DNA of 64,000 bases from Noviherbaspirillum cavernae (GCF_003590875.1 NZ_QYUN01000002.1:992001-1056000); one strand, 5' to 3'. Shown: positions 10,130 to 19,869, counted from the stretch's first letter. Numbers and translations: made by a program. The notes: generated by a model not told the origin, from the sequence alone.

Positions 10130-11323
10130 ATGAAGCCAGAAAATCCCGCTCCCATCCAATGGCATTTCGCACAGCGTGTGCAGCAATTGCAAAGCTCCGT
10201 GATCCGCGAAATCCTGAAGATCACGGTGCGTCCGGAAGTCATCTCCTTCGCTGGCGGCTTGCCGTCGCCTGCGACCTTTCCGGTGGCGCAAATGCAGGCC
10301 GCATTCGACGCCGTACTGTCGCGCCAGGGCAAGGTGGCCTTGCAATACGGCCCGACCGACGGTTACGGACCGCTGCGCGAATGGGTTGCGGACCGCCTAT
10401 CGCGCGGCGGCGCGAAAATCCTGCCGGAGCAGGTGCTGATGACATCCGGTTCGCAGCAGGCGCTCGATTTGCTGGCGAAGGTGCTGGTCGATGAAGGCAG
10501 CAAGGTGCTGGTCGAGACGCCGAGCTATCTCGGCGCCTTGCAGGCATTCTCGGTGTATCAGCCGCAATATATGTCGATTCCGACCGACGAGGATGGTTTG
10601 ATACCGGAAGCGGTGCCGGCCATCGGGCAGGACGCCCGGTTGCTGTACGCGCTGCCCAATTTCCAGAACCCGACCGGACGCACGCTCTCGGTCGAGCGCC
10701 GCGCCGCATTGGTCGAGGCCTGCGCGCGCCTGGGCGTGCCGCTGATCGAGGACGATCCTTACGGTGAACTCAGCTATCGCGCCGCGCCGCTGCCCAGGAT
10801 GATCTCGATGAACCCGCAGGGCGTGGTCTACATGGGCTCGTTCTCGAAGGTGCTGACGCCTGGCATCCGCCTCGGTTATGTTGTCGCGCCGCTGCCGCTG
10901 GTGCAGAAGCTGGAGCAGGCCAAGCAGGCCGCCGACCTGCACACCTCGCAGCTGACGCAGATGGTGGTGTACGAAGTGATCAAGGACGGTTTCCTCGATC
11001 AGCATATCCCGACGATCCGCAAGCTCTACGCCGAGCAGTGTCAGGTAATGGACGCGGCATTGACCGAGCATTTCCCGGCGGGCGTGACGTGGACCAAGCC
11101 GGAAGGCGGCATGTTTACCTGGGTCACCTTGCCGAAGCACATCGACAGCATGAAGTTGCTGGATGAAGCGATTGCGCAAAATGTCGCCTTCGTGCCCGGC
11201 GCGCCGTTCTATGCGAACGTGCCGGAGTCCAATACCCTGCGTTTGAGCTTCGTGACGGTGCCGCCGGAGAAGATTCGTGAGGGGATTGCGCGGCTCGGTG
11301 CCTTGATCAAGACGAAAGTGTGA
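10130..11323 (+). CDS. Class I/II PLP-dependent aminotransferase
   Basis: Cytosolic fold-type I aminotransferase of 397 aa without a DNA-binding domain. It shows QYGPTDGYGPLREW near the N-terminus, NFQNPTGRTLS, EDDPYGELSYR and the PLP-lysine context GSFSKVLTPGIRLGYV; the C-terminal RLSF arginine binds the substrate carboxylate. The best family fit by pattern is 2-aminoadipate/LysN-like or MocR-related aminotransferases. It follows RidA by 100 bases and precedes a strong hairpin at 11364-11398. The amino donor cannot be assigned from sequence. Confidence 0.9.
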   Translation: MKPENPAPIQWHFAQRVQQLQSSVIREILKITVRPEVISFAGGLPSPATFPVAQMQAAFDAVLSRQGKVALQYGPTDGYGPLREWVADRLSRGGAKILPEQVLMTSGSQQALDLLAKVLVDEGSKVLVETPSYLGALQAFSVYQPQYMSIPTDEDGLIPEAVPAIGQDARLLYALPNFQNPTGRTLSVERRAALVEACARLGVPLIEDDPYGELSYRAAPLPRMISMNPQGVVYMGSFSKVLTPGIRLGYVVAPLPLVQKLEQAKQAADLHTSQLTQMVVYEVIKDGFLDQHIPTIRKLYAEQCQVMDAALTEHFPAGVTWTKPEGGMFTWVTLPKHIDSMKLLDEAIAQNVAFVPGAPFYANVPESNTLRLSFVTVPPEKIREGIARLGALIKTKV

Positions 11324-11363
11324 TCAGTGTGCGCGCCGGTATCACGAACCGCGGCGCGCGACA

Positions 11364-11398
11364 AATGTCACGCCGTGCAGCGTGCATGGCGTGACATT
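11364..11398. terminator. Strong hairpin between convergent genes
   Basis: Arms AATGTCACGCCGTGC and GCATGGCGTGACATT pair over 15 positions (one G-T) around a 5-base loop. It lies between the aminotransferase stop and the end of the convergent minus-strand gene. No U-run follows on either strand, so it may be a bidirectional, non-canonical terminator or an RNA-stabilising hairpin. Confidence 0.6.
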
Positions 11399-11415
11399 GC
11401 CGGCGAGGGGACCCG

Positions 11416-11871
11416 TCAAAAACCGGGTCGTTTCATGTCCTTGAAAGCCTCCGCTTCCTGACCCACGGTCCAACCGTTGAGGCCGCACACGAGTTTTTTC
11501 AATTCAGGGTGCTTCTCCAGCAAGCCCAGCGCGAGAGCTGTATTGCCGGATCCAGCCGCCGCATTGGCCAACGTGGCGGCGACCTTGACTGCCGGGGTGT
11601 TGCCGAAGGCTTTCGCTGCGATGTCGATGCCTGGCCCGCTGTTCTGCGCGGCGAGCTTTCCTGCCTGCCCCAACTTTTCCATGAGCGAGTTTTGCAAGGC
11701 GCCACCTGTGCCGCGGGAAAGTTTCGCAGTGGCTTCACCGCCGCCGATTTTTTGCGCGGATACTGGCGTCCCGGTTGTCGTCCCGGTTTTCGCCGTGGAC
11801 GTTCTACGAGATGCTTCGGTCTCGTGCAGAGTGGTTGGCGACTGAAAATTGTGGGGGATTCTGTTGGTCAT
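11416..11871 (-). CDS. Hypothetical protein, Ser/Thr-rich N-terminus
   Basis: Not recognised. The 151-aa product has a polar, Ser/Thr-rich first 45 residues (many T, S and G, no hydrophobic signal peptide) and an Ala/Gly-rich helical remainder (LAAQNSGPGIDIAAKAFG, VAATLANAAAGSGNTALALG). Only two aromatic residues follow residue 10 before the tail. It lies 65 bases downstream of the DUF6745-like gene on the same strand and may be its partner. The disordered N-terminus recalls secreted effectors, but no secretion genes are present, so nothing firm can be said. AGAGAACACA precedes the ATG, a fair ribosome site. Confidence 0.6.
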   Translation of the reverse strand: MTNRIPHNFQSPTTLHETEASRRTSTAKTGTTTGTPVSAQKIGGGEATAKLSRGTGGALQNSLMEKLGQAGKLAAQNSGPGIDIAAKAFGNTPAVKVAATLANAAAGSGNTALALGLLEKHPELKKLVCGLNGWTVGQEAEAFKDMKRPGF

Positions 11872-11936
11872 TGTGTTCTCTCCATGCTTGATGGGGTGTG
11901 CTGGTCAACCGATGGAAGCAGCCAGCATGTCCTTGT

Positions 11937-13058
11937 TTATTGCGGAACGCTCGAAAAGCGCAGCGCGCCATCCGTTGCATAGACCTGCCACCCATCCGGG
12001 TAAGTCAGCGCCGGCCCGTCGCTGGAATGCAGTTTTCCCTTGTCGTTCAGCGACAGCGTGCGCGGCCTTTCGCTGACCCAGCACACCCTGGCATGCGGGG
12101 TGAACCATCCCGCCGTCTTGGCCAGATCCAGCAGGCCGGTGATCTGCTCGGTTTCTTCCTCCAGACCCTCCACCTCGCGGAAGTAGGCATAGAACGATAG
12201 CCAGTACGCGTCATGTTGACCGTAGCCGCTCGCTTGCGCGCTGCCGCTGGCGCAGGTCTTCACGTGTTCGCCGATCGGGCTCGCGATGTTTTCCCAGATC
12301 GGTTTTTGCAGGACTTCCCACAGATTCTTCCACGCACTCACGCGCGCCTTGCTGTCGGCGCCGCTGCGGATGTTGGCCCATGCATTTTCCATCACGCCGT
12401 CCCAGACCGTCGTCTTGACCGAGTCACCGATGCATGCCGTGAGCCGGCTCCTGATCGTGTCTTCCAGCACTTGCTTGTCCTGCGCTTTCACTGCGGCGCG
12501 GATGCCGTCGCCGATCGCAGTCAGGATGCAGTCTTCGGTGCTTTCCCATACGCTGTGCCAGATGCTTTGCCACACGCTATCGGTTGCGCTGAAGCGCACG
12601 CTCTCGTTCATCGTGCCGAGCATGTGTTCATACATGCCTGCCGTGACATCGTTCTTGATCGCATTGATCAGCCTCTGCTTGACCGCGCCGGTGTCGAACA
12701 GGCGCATGCTGCTGCAGAAGGCATCCTTTATGTCGTCCCGGATACCGGGGCCGTTGGTTTTCTTTACGTTGACCCACATGCTGCTTACCACGCCATCGGC
12801 GAAGTGCGGGTCGAGCACAATGGCGCGTACCAGCGCCTGCGAGAATGGCGATTCGCACCAGACCACTTTTTCCGGCACGGCGAGGCCGGCCGCCTGGTAG
12901 GCCTTTCTGACTGCGGCCTCGGCGGCATCGCGTTCGGCGGGCTGCGTGGTCAGTCCGATGCGGACCCAGGCCTGCCGCAGCCTGGAAAAATCCAGAGTGG
13001 AGACGGCTTTCCGCGCCATCTGGTTGTTCAGTGATTTCTGCAGGAGTGATTGCTGCAC
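11937..13058 (-). CDS. DUF6745-like protein
   Basis: A 373-aa cytoplasmic protein of unknown function. The N-terminus (WVRIGLTTQPAERDAAEAAV, then AGLAVPEKVVWCESP) and the C-terminal 100 residues (WLSFYAYFREVEGL, AKTAGWFTPHARVCWVSERP, KGKLHSSDGPALTYPDGW) match what I know of DUF6745 proteins, which occur in actinobacteria, cyanobacteria and others, sometimes with leucine-rich repeats. Between them is a run of short tryptophan-containing helices (VWQSIWHSVWES, VWDGVMENAWANI, AWKNLWEVLQKPIWENI). The protein ends soon after the YPDGW motif, so the usual longer tail is absent. No regulator is visible. Confidence 0.7.
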   Translation of the reverse strand: MQQSLLQKSLNNQMARKAVSTLDFSRLRQAWVRIGLTTQPAERDAAEAAVRKAYQAAGLAVPEKVVWCESPFSQALVRAIVLDPHFADGVVSSMWVNVKKTNGPGIRDDIKDAFCSSMRLFDTGAVKQRLINAIKNDVTAGMYEHMLGTMNESVRFSATDSVWQSIWHSVWESTEDCILTAIGDGIRAAVKAQDKQVLEDTIRSRLTACIGDSVKTTVWDGVMENAWANIRSGADSKARVSAWKNLWEVLQKPIWENIASPIGEHVKTCASGSAQASGYGQHDAYWLSFYAYFREVEGLEEETEQITGLLDLAKTAGWFTPHARVCWVSERPRTLSLNDKGKLHSSDGPALTYPDGWQVYATDGALRFSSVPQ

Positions 13059-13371
13059 GCTCGCGCCTTGTTGTTGTGTTGTCGGAGCGAGTCGCGGTGC
13101 GTATTGGAGGCGGTGACGTTGCCGGTTTGCCTGGCCGCCGCTGCCATCTCACTGCGATTTCGCTGTCATGATTGAGTGGCGTCGGGCGGGATTTGGTTCC
13201 ATGCCGGAGCGAGGGCGGCTGGAAAGAGGGGGCGGAGGTACGACTATGCGTGCGGGGAGGCGCTGCGTCGAACCTGCGGTCGATCCGGCGTTTCTTTCGA
13301 TGCTGCAGGGAACGGGAGCGTTGCCGTTGCACGCAACGCTCCCACCGGGTTTCGATGGATGGCGGCTGGCT
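13059..13371. other. Intergenic region with a hairpin downstream of parC
   Basis: No credible gene. A perfect 11-bp inverted repeat (GGGAGCGTTGC at 13314-13324, GCAACGCTCCC at 13333-13343) with an 8-base loop lies about 30 bases beyond the parC stop. It is a probable transcript end for the minus-strand parE-parC operon although no U-run follows. The rest should hold the promoter of the DUF6745 gene; no clear -35/-10 was found. Confidence 0.5.
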
Positions 13372-15684
13372 TTATCGGGTTGCCGCCAGTCCCGCCGGCT
13401 TGATCTTCGCGTCCAGCACCTTGCCCTTGCGCGCGCGCTTGCCGATATGCGATGCCAGTCCCGATGCCGACAAGGCCACTTCCTGCTCCTTGCCGCCGCG
13501 GCCAGTGCCGGATACGGTCACGCCTTTCTGGCTGATGGCCTGCGCGGCAAGCAGCTTCTCGTCCTTTTCCAGCTCCATCAGGATCACGCCGCGTCCGCCG
13601 CCCGACAGGGTCTTGATTTCATCGAGGCCGAACACCAGCAGACGGCCTTTCTCCGACAGGCAGGCGATTGCGCTGGCATTGCTGCCGACCACGCCGGGTG
13701 CGAGCGGCTCGTCGCCTTCATCGAGCGTGACAAAGGCCTTGCCGGCCTTGTTGCGGCTGACCATGTCGCCCGCCTTGGCGGTGAAGCCGTAGCCGGCTGT
13801 GGAGGCAAGCAGGAGTGTCGTGTCGGCCGGCCCGGTGAAGTAATGCAGCAGGCGCGTACCGCTGGCCAGTTCGCATAGCGTGGTGACCGGGACGCCATCG
13901 CCGCGCGCCCCCGGCAGCGCCGCGACGGAAACCGAGTAGATGCGTCCGTTCGAGCCGAAGGCGAGCAGCGTATCGACCGTGCGGCATTCGAACGTGCCGT
14001 ACAGGCCGTCACCCGCCTTGAAGGTGAATTGCGCGGAGTCGTGGCCGTGGCCGGTGCGTGCGCGCACCCAGCCTTTTTGCGAAATGACGACGGCCACCGG
14101 TTCGTCGATCACTTTCTGCTCGACGACGGCCTTTTCCGCTTCCTCGATCAGGGTGCGGCGCGCGTCGCCGTACTGCTTGGCGTCGGTTTCGATTTCCTTG
14201 ATGATGAGTTTCTTCATCGACGCCGGATTGTCGAGCAGGTCGTGCAGCGTGGTCTTTTCGTTGCGCAGCTCGGCCAGTTCCTGCTGGATCTTGATCGATT
14301 CCAGGCGAGCCAGCTGGCGCAGGCGGATTTCGAGAATGTCTTCCGCCTGGCGGTCCGACAGCTTGAACGCCTGCATCAGCGCGGTCTTCGGTTCGTCCGA
14401 TTCACGGATGATCCTGATGACCTTGTCGATGTTCAGCAGTACCGCTTCGCGGCCTTCGAGGATGTGGATGCGATCGTCCACCTTCTGCAGGCGGTGACGC
14501 GTGCGGCGCGTGACCGTGGTGAAGCGGAATGCGATCCACTCGCGCAGGATGTCGGACAGCGGTTTCTGGCGCGGACGGCCGTCGCCGCCGATCATCACCA
14601 GATTGAGCGACGCACCCGTTTCCAGCGAGGTGTGCGCCAGCAGGATGTTCATGAATTCGGTCTGATCCTGGTTCTTGGACTTCGGCTCCAGCACCAGGCG
14701 CACCGGCGCATCCTTGCCGGACTCGTCGCGCACCGTGTCGAGTACCGACAGGATCATCTGCTTCAGGGCCATCTGCTCGGGCGAGATCGTTTTCTTGCCG
14801 AGCTTGACCTTGGGATTGGTGAGTTCCTCGATTTCTTCCAGCACCTTCTGTGACGACGTCCCGGGCGGCAGTTCGGTAACCACTGCCTGCCACTGGCCAC
14901 GCGCCAGCTCTTCGATCTTCCAGCGTGCGCGGACTTTCATCGTGCCGCGCCCGCTTTCGTACATTTCCGAAATGACCGAGGCGGGCGTGATGATCTGTCC
15001 GCCGCCCGGGAAGTCAGGACCGGGGATGAACTCCATCAATTCCTTGTGGGAGAGATGAGGATTTCGAATCAGGGCGACTGCCGCTTTTGCCACTTCCGTC
15101 AGGTTGTGCGACGGGATCTCGGTGGCGAGGCCGACCGCGATGCCGGATGCGCCGTTCAGCAGCACGAAGGGCAGACGCGCCGGCAGCAACTTCGGCTCTT
15201 CGGTCGAACCGTCATAGTTGGGCTGGAAATCGACCGTGCCCATGTCGATTTCATCCATCAGCAGCTTCGAAATCGGCGTCAATCGCGCTTCCGTGTACCG
15301 CATCGCCGCCGCACCGTCGCCGTCGCGCGAACCGAAATTGCCCTGGCCGTCGATCAGCGGATAACGCAGCGAGAAGTCCTGCGCCATGCGTACCAGCGCG
15401 TCGTACACCGACTGGTCGCCGTGCGGGTGCAGCTTGCCGAGCACGTCGCCGACCACCGCTGCCGATTTGCGCGGCTTGGCAGTCGAGTTCAGTCCGAGTT
15501 CGTTCATCGCGAACAGGATGCGCCGCTGCACCGGCTTCTGGCCGTCGGAGACGTCGGGCAGGGCGCGGCCTTTCACCACCGAGATGGCGTAATCGAGATA
15601 GGCGCGCTCGGCGAAGCTGGCGAGCGTCAGCGATTCGCCGTCGCCGGCGGGTGCTTGATCGAAGAGATTGGCTTGTTCAGTCAT
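13372..15684 (-). CDS. parC: DNA topoisomerase IV subunit A
   Basis: Catalytic subunit that cleaves and religates DNA to decatenate daughter chromosomes (770 aa). The winged-helix/tower region begins [20 protein letters not shown]. The active-site tyrosine is Y130 in [11 protein letters not shown], with [10 protein letters not shown] and [12 protein letters not shown] as expected. In the quinolone-resistance region the order is [11 protein letters not shown], giving Q91 and D95 where E. coli ParC has S80 and E84. The C-terminal beta-pinwheel is complete but diverged. It lies third in the order parE, lytic transglycosylase, parC; only 17 bases separate it from the transglycosylase gene. Confidence 0.96.
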   Translation of the reverse strand: MTEQANLFDQAPAGDGESLTLASFAERAYLDYAISVVKGRALPDVSDGQKPVQRRILFAMNELGLNSTAKPRKSAAVVGDVLGKLHPHGDQSVYDALVRMAQDFSLRYPLIDGQGNFGSRDGDGAAAMRYTEARLTPISKLLMDEIDMGTVDFQPNYDGSTEEPKLLPARLPFVLLNGASGIAVGLATEIPSHNLTEVAKAAVALIRNPHLSHKELMEFIPGPDFPGGGQIITPASVISEMYESGRGTMKVRARWKIEELARGQWQAVVTELPPGTSSQKVLEEIEELTNPKVKLGKKTISPEQMALKQMILSVLDTVRDESGKDAPVRLVLEPKSKNQDQTEFMNILLAHTSLETGASLNLVMIGGDGRPRQKPLSDILREWIAFRFTTVTRRTRHRLQKVDDRIHILEGREAVLLNIDKVIRIIRESDEPKTALMQAFKLSDRQAEDILEIRLRQLARLESIKIQQELAELRNEKTTLHDLLDNPASMKKLIIKEIETDAKQYGDARRTLIEEAEKAVVEQKVIDEPVAVVISQKGWVRARTGHGHDSAQFTFKAGDGLYGTFECRTVDTLLAFGSNGRIYSVSVAALPGARGDGVPVTTLCELASGTRLLHYFTGPADTTLLLASTAGYGFTAKAGDMVSRNKAGKAFVTLDEGDEPLAPGVVGSNASAIACLSEKGRLLVFGLDEIKTLSGGGRGVILMELEKDEKLLAAQAISQKGVTVSGTGRGGKEQEVALSASGLASHIGKRARKGKVLDAKIKPAGLAATR

Positions 15685-15701
15685 TGTGTTTCACTTTTAT
15701 T

Positions 15702-16469
15702 CTATTCACTGGTCATCGTCGGCATGTTGCTGCGTCCGGGGATCGTCATGCGGATGCGCTTGACGACAGGGACGGCAACATCGGATGCGCCGACCGCAAC
15801 CCGGTCGGATGATGGTTTGAAAAGCTGATAAAACTGCGTCACCACTTTCACGTAGTTGACCGTCTCGGGATAGGGGGGGATCTGGTTGTTGTACTTCTGC
15901 ACCGCGCCTTCGCCGGCGTTGTAGGAGGCGATCACCAGGTGCGGCTTCAACGGGAACATGTCATGCAGGTCGCGCAGGTAACGCGCGGCGAGCCGGATGT
16001 TGATCCCCGGGTCGGCCAGTTTCTGTGTCAGCGTCCGGTTTCGGTCCGCCTGCAGGCCGTAGCGCTCGGCGGTGGCAGGCATGATCTGCATCAGGCCGAC
16101 CGCGCCCTTGGGTGACACGGCGCTCGGGTTGAAGCCCGATTCCGCCGCCATCACCGCCTTCAGCAAGGCCGGGTCGAGCGAAAAATCCTGCGCCGCCTGA
16201 TGCAGCAGCGGCTCGTATTTTTTCAGGTTCGGATGCTGAGCGAAATACTGCGAGGCTGGCAATTTTTTCGGCGAGCCCGGCGAAGAAGGTTCCGCGCGCG
16301 CGCTGTCGAACACCATGCCGCCTTTCATGAACAGGCGATAGCGGCCGTCCAGTTTCTCCGTCGAAAAATGCTCGACGCCGCCCGCATCGACATAGCCGTA
16401 GATGTCGGCCAGCGCCGGCAGCGCCACCGAGCCGACGGACAATGCGATGCAAAGCGGGACAAACCGCAT
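15702..16469 (-). CDS. Lytic transglycosylase (SLT domain) with DUF4124-like N-terminus
   Basis: Periplasmic peptidoglycan lytic transglycosylase of 255 aa. The start at 16469 shares one base with the parE stop (TGATG) and gives a clean signal peptide (MRFVPLCIALSVGS, cleavage near ALA at 19-21). Residues 23-55 resemble DUF4124 (YGYVDAGGVEHFS). The SLT catalytic domain follows, with the catalytic Glu in AAESGFNPSAVSPKGAVG, then LMQIMPATAERYG and AARYLRDL...NAGEGAVQKY. Translational coupling to parE is unusual but conserved-looking in this region. A longer upstream reading is open but lies inside parE. Confidence 0.9.
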   Translation of the reverse strand: MRFVPLCIALSVGSVALPALADIYGYVDAGGVEHFSTEKLDGRYRLFMKGGMVFDSARAEPSSPGSPKKLPASQYFAQHPNLKKYEPLLHQAAQDFSLDPALLKAVMAAESGFNPSAVSPKGAVGLMQIMPATAERYGLQADRNRTLTQKLADPGINIRLAARYLRDLHDMFPLKPHLVIASYNAGEGAVQKYNNQIPPYPETVNYVKVVTQFYQLFKPSSDRVAVGASDVAVPVVKRIRMTIPGRSNMPTMTSE

Positions 16470-18451
16470 CAGATATCCGCTTCCGCTTCGTTGCCGTGCT
16501 CTTCCAGCCAGGCGCGCCGCGCCGCGGCTTCGCCTTTGCCCATGAGCATGTTGAAGCGCGTTTCGGAGGCGGTCAGATCGTAATCGCCGAGCGATACCGG
16601 CAAGAGGCGGCGCGTATCGGGATTCATCGTGGTTTCCCACAACTGCTCCGCGTTCATCTCGCCCAGGCCTTTGAAGCGCGAGATGGCCCAGCCGCCATCC
16701 TTCACGCCATCCTTGCGCAGCTTGTCCTCGATCGCTTCCAGTTCGCCGTCGTCCAGCGCATACAGTTTCTGCGCCTGCTTCTTGCCGCGCGCCGGTGCAT
16801 CGACACGATACAGCGGGGGCCGCGCGACGCAGATGTGGCCGCGTGCGATCAGTTGCGGGAAATGCTTGAAGAACAGCGTCAGCAGCAGTACCTGGATGTG
16901 CGAGCCGTCGACGTCCGCGTCCGACAGGATGCAAATCTTGCCGTAGCGCAGGCCGCTCAAATCCGGCGTGTCATTCGGCCCGTGCGGATCGACGCCGATG
17001 GCGACCGATATATCGTGAATTTCATTGTTGGCGAACAGGCGATCACGCTCGGTTTCCCACGAATTCAGCACCTTGCCGCGCAAGGGCAGAATCGCCTGAA
17101 ATTCCTTGTCACGTCCCATTTTCGCCGAGCCGCCGGCGGAATCGCCCTCGACCAGGAACAGTTCGTTGCGCGACACGTCATCCGATTCGCAATCGGTCAG
17201 CTTGCCCGGCAATACCGCGACGCCGGAGGATTTCTTCTTCTCGACCTTCTGCGCTGAGCGCAGGCGGGATTGCGCCTGCTTGATGACCAGTTCGGCCAGC
17301 TTTTTGCCGTAATCGACGTGATGATTCAGCCACAGTTCCAGCGCCGGCCTGGTATAGGTCGCCACCAGCCGCACCGCATCGCGCGAATTCAGGCGTTCCT
17401 TGATCTGGCCTTGGAATTGCGGATCGAGCACCTTGGCCGACAGCACGAAGGAAACGCGTGCGAATACGTCTTCCGGCAGCAGCTTGACGCCCTTGGGCAG
17501 CAATGAATGCATTTCGACGAAGCTCTTCACCGCGCCGAACAAGCCTTCGCGCAAGCCGGACTCATGCGTGCCGCCGGCCGGCGTCGGGATCAGGTTCACG
17601 TACGACTCGCGCACGATGTTGCCTTCCTCGGTCCATGCCACCACCCACGCTGCGCCTTCGCCTTCCGCAAAACCTTCGGTATCGGCGCCGGCGTATTGCG
17701 CGCCTTCGAACAGCGGAATGAGCGGCTCGGCATTCGAGGTCTGCGCCAGCGATTCGAGCAGATAGCCGCGCAGGCCCTGATCGTATTGCCAGGTCTGGGT
17801 ATCGCCGTTCTTCGCGTTGGCCAGCGTGACCCTGACACCCGGCAGCAGCACGGCCTTCGAGCGCAGCAGGCGCAGCAGTTCGGCTTGCGGGATGGCGGAG
17901 GAATCGAAATACTTCGCATTCGGCCACACCGTGACGCGCGTGCCGGATTTCTTGTCATCCCTGGTCGCAGCGCGCGATTTCAGTTTTTCCACCACATCAC
18001 CGTCGGCGAAGGTGAGCTGATGCACACCACCTTCACGCCACACCGTGATTTCCAGCCGCGAGGAGAGGGCATTCGTGACCGATACGCCGACGCCATGCAA
18101 GCCGCCGGAGAAGGAATATGCACCGCCCGAACCCTTGTCGAACTTGCCACCCGCATGCAGGCGGGTGAAGACGATTTCGACCGTCGGTACCTTTTCCTCG
18201 GGATGAAGGCCGACCGGGATGCCGCGCCCGTCGTCCTCGACGCTGACGCTGCCATCGGTGTTCAAGGTGACGAGAATGTTCTTGCCATAGCCGCCTAGGG
18301 CTTCGTCGGAGGCGTTGTCGATGACTTCCTGGATGATATGCAGGGGATTCTCGGTCCGGGTGTACATGCCGGGCCGCTGCTTGACCGGTTCGAGTCCTTT
18401 CAGAACCCGGATCGAGGCTTCGCTATAGTCGGAAGTTTTTTTGGTAGCCAT
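16469..18451 (-). CDS. parE: DNA topoisomerase IV subunit B
   Basis: ATPase subunit of topoisomerase IV (660 aa). GHKL ATP-binding motifs are present: EVIDNASDEALGGYG, DDGRGIPVGLHP and GGLHGVGVSVTNALS. The toprim metal site follows in LFLVEGDSAGGSAKMGRD and LSDADVDGSHI, with PLRGKVLNSWE between. The length is normal for the ParE type, without the GyrB insert. It is the first gene of the parE-transglycosylase-parC unit. The 284 bases upstream (18452-18735) should carry its promoter; no clear -35/-10 was found. Confidence 0.96.
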   Translation of the reverse strand: MATKKTSDYSEASIRVLKGLEPVKQRPGMYTRTENPLHIIQEVIDNASDEALGGYGKNILVTLNTDGSVSVEDDGRGIPVGLHPEEKVPTVEIVFTRLHAGGKFDKGSGGAYSFSGGLHGVGVSVTNALSSRLEITVWREGGVHQLTFADGDVVEKLKSRAATRDDKKSGTRVTVWPNAKYFDSSAIPQAELLRLLRSKAVLLPGVRVTLANAKNGDTQTWQYDQGLRGYLLESLAQTSNAEPLIPLFEGAQYAGADTEGFAEGEGAAWVVAWTEEGNIVRESYVNLIPTPAGGTHESGLREGLFGAVKSFVEMHSLLPKGVKLLPEDVFARVSFVLSAKVLDPQFQGQIKERLNSRDAVRLVATYTRPALELWLNHHVDYGKKLAELVIKQAQSRLRSAQKVEKKKSSGVAVLPGKLTDCESDDVSRNELFLVEGDSAGGSAKMGRDKEFQAILPLRGKVLNSWETERDRLFANNEIHDISVAIGVDPHGPNDTPDLSGLRYGKICILSDADVDGSHIQVLLLTLFFKHFPQLIARGHICVARPPLYRVDAPARGKKQAQKLYALDDGELEAIEDKLRKDGVKDGGWAISRFKGLGEMNAEQLWETTMNPDTRRLLPVSLGDYDLTASETRFNMLMGKGEAAARRAWLEEHGNEAEADI

Positions 18452-18735
18452 TCAGTTAAAACGCCAGATGATCGGAATGTTGCCTGATTTGTTGCTTTCG
18501 GGAATGAATTTAAACACAAACGGGCGGCAATGCCCAATGCGTGTGTCGGCCTTGATTGTAACCAGAGTGCCGTAACGGCATGCGAAGAAAACCGGAGGCA
18601 GGGCCGCATTCAAGGAAACTGCGGAGAAACTGCAGGGAAACGGAAGCAGGCGAAGCCGGCAGAGGCGGGATTGTTTCTTATATGCAACGCTGCGATGTCT
18701 CGCGATGCCCATCCTGCCTCATCACGTCGGCATCA

Positions 18736-19671
18736 TCACGGCGTATGCCGATCCGGAAAGCGAAAGGTGTTGCCCCCGTTCTTTTTTGCGCGGTACATCG
18801 CTTCGTCCGCTTTTTTCATCAATTCCTCGGGCGTGTCGCCATCGTCCGGGTAGATGGCGATGCCGATGCTGACGCCGATGTGCAGTTCCCGTTCGGTGAT
18901 TCTGAACGGCTGGGCGATGATGGCGGTCAGCTTGCGGGCAAGATTGACGGCGACGCCGGTGTCGGCGAGATTGGGGATAAGGATGGCGAATTCGTCGCCG
19001 CCGAAGCGCGCCACGGTGTCCGATTTCCGGATTGCGGCCATCAATCTTTCCGCCACGGCCAGCAGCAGGCGGTCGCCGACGATGTGCCCGAACACGTCAT
19101 TGACTTCCTTGAAGCGGTCGAGATCGAGAAACAGCAGAGCCAGCGCAAGCTGCTCGCGTTTTGCGTAGGACAGAGCTTGCTGCTCCAGATTGACAAACAT
19201 CGTGCGGTTGGGCAAACCCGTCAATACGTCATGATAGGCAAGGTAATGTTCCCGTTCATGCTCGCTCCCCTCCTTTTGCAGCGTCATGTCCAGCTGGATG
19301 GCGATGAAATGCGTGATGACACCTTGTTCGTCCCGCAGCGGCGTGATGGTTTCCTCGACTGAGTACAGCGCCCCGTTCTTGCGACGCTCCACCATCCGTC
19401 CGCGCCACGCATTGCCGGTCAGGATGGTGCGCCACAGGTCCGCATAAAAGCTGTCGCTTTGCATGCCGGAATTCACCATGGCGGGCGTGTAACCGAGGAC
19501 TTCCTGCAGGGAATAGCCGCTCAATCGGCAAAACGCTTCGTTGGCCCAGACGATATGCCCGGTACGGTCGGTCAGGAAGATGGCATTGGCCGCACAGGAG
19601 AGCGCATTGGCGAGCATGCCAACAGGCAGTTGCTGCAAGGGCCGTTCCGATCTTGAGATGGGCGGTGACAT
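18736..19671 (-). CDS. PAS-GGDEF diguanylate cyclase
   Basis: Predicted cyclic-di-GMP synthase of 311 aa. A PAS domain occupies about residues 15-130 (AIFLTDRTGHIVWANEAFCRLSG, then RRKNGALYSVEETITPLRDE) and a GGDEF domain about 140-305 (AYHDVLTGLPNRTMF, LFLDLDRFKEVNDVFGH, VARFGGDEFAIL). The catalytic GGDEF is intact. No transmembrane segment is seen, so it is cytosolic. The ATG at 19671 is preferred; the in-frame extension to 19734 begins with TTG and has no ribosome site. An RxxD inhibitory site five residues before GGDEF is possible: the residues there read RKSD, which fits RxxD. Confidence 0.88.
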   Translation of the reverse strand: MSPPISRSERPLQQLPVGMLANALSCAANAIFLTDRTGHIVWANEAFCRLSGYSLQEVLGYTPAMVNSGMQSDSFYADLWRTILTGNAWRGRMVERRKNGALYSVEETITPLRDEQGVITHFIAIQLDMTLQKEGSEHEREHYLAYHDVLTGLPNRTMFVNLEQQALSYAKREQLALALLFLDLDRFKEVNDVFGHIVGDRLLLAVAERLMAAIRKSDTVARFGGDEFAILIPNLADTGVAVNLARKLTAIIAQPFRITERELHIGVSIGIAIYPDDGDTPEELMKKADEAMYRAKKNGGNTFRFPDRHTP

Positions 19672-19740
19672 TGCAAACCAGACCTTGTACCTTGTATTTG
19701 CGGCGAAGGCGCCGCGCCGCAATTCATCCAGCAAAAAAGC

Positions 19741-19869
19741 TCAACGCACGATCAGCACCGGGATGTCGGCATCCATCGCCAGCATCTTGGACGCGACCGA
19801 ACCCATGATCAGTTTCTTGAATGCGCCGCGTCCGTGCGACCCCATGATGATCATGTTCAGGATGGGTTT
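19741..19869 (-). pseudogene. Truncated universal stress protein (C-terminal remnant)
   Basis: In the minus-strand frame ending at the TGA complementary to 19741-19743, the sequence reads NMIIMGSHGRGAFKK, then LIMGSVASKMLAMDADIPVLIVR. This is the UspA ATP-binding end (G-x2-G-x9-G-S). Upstream of about 19870 the frame no longer resembles UspA and no N-terminal part is recognisable in any frame, so the gene is 5'-truncated, perhaps after a frameshift. It lies just upstream of the PAS-GGDEF gene. Confidence 0.75.

Noticed and set aside
11416..11871. Type III effector from its Ser/Thr-rich N-terminus
   Set aside because: No secretion genes or chaperone nearby; composition alone is not enough.
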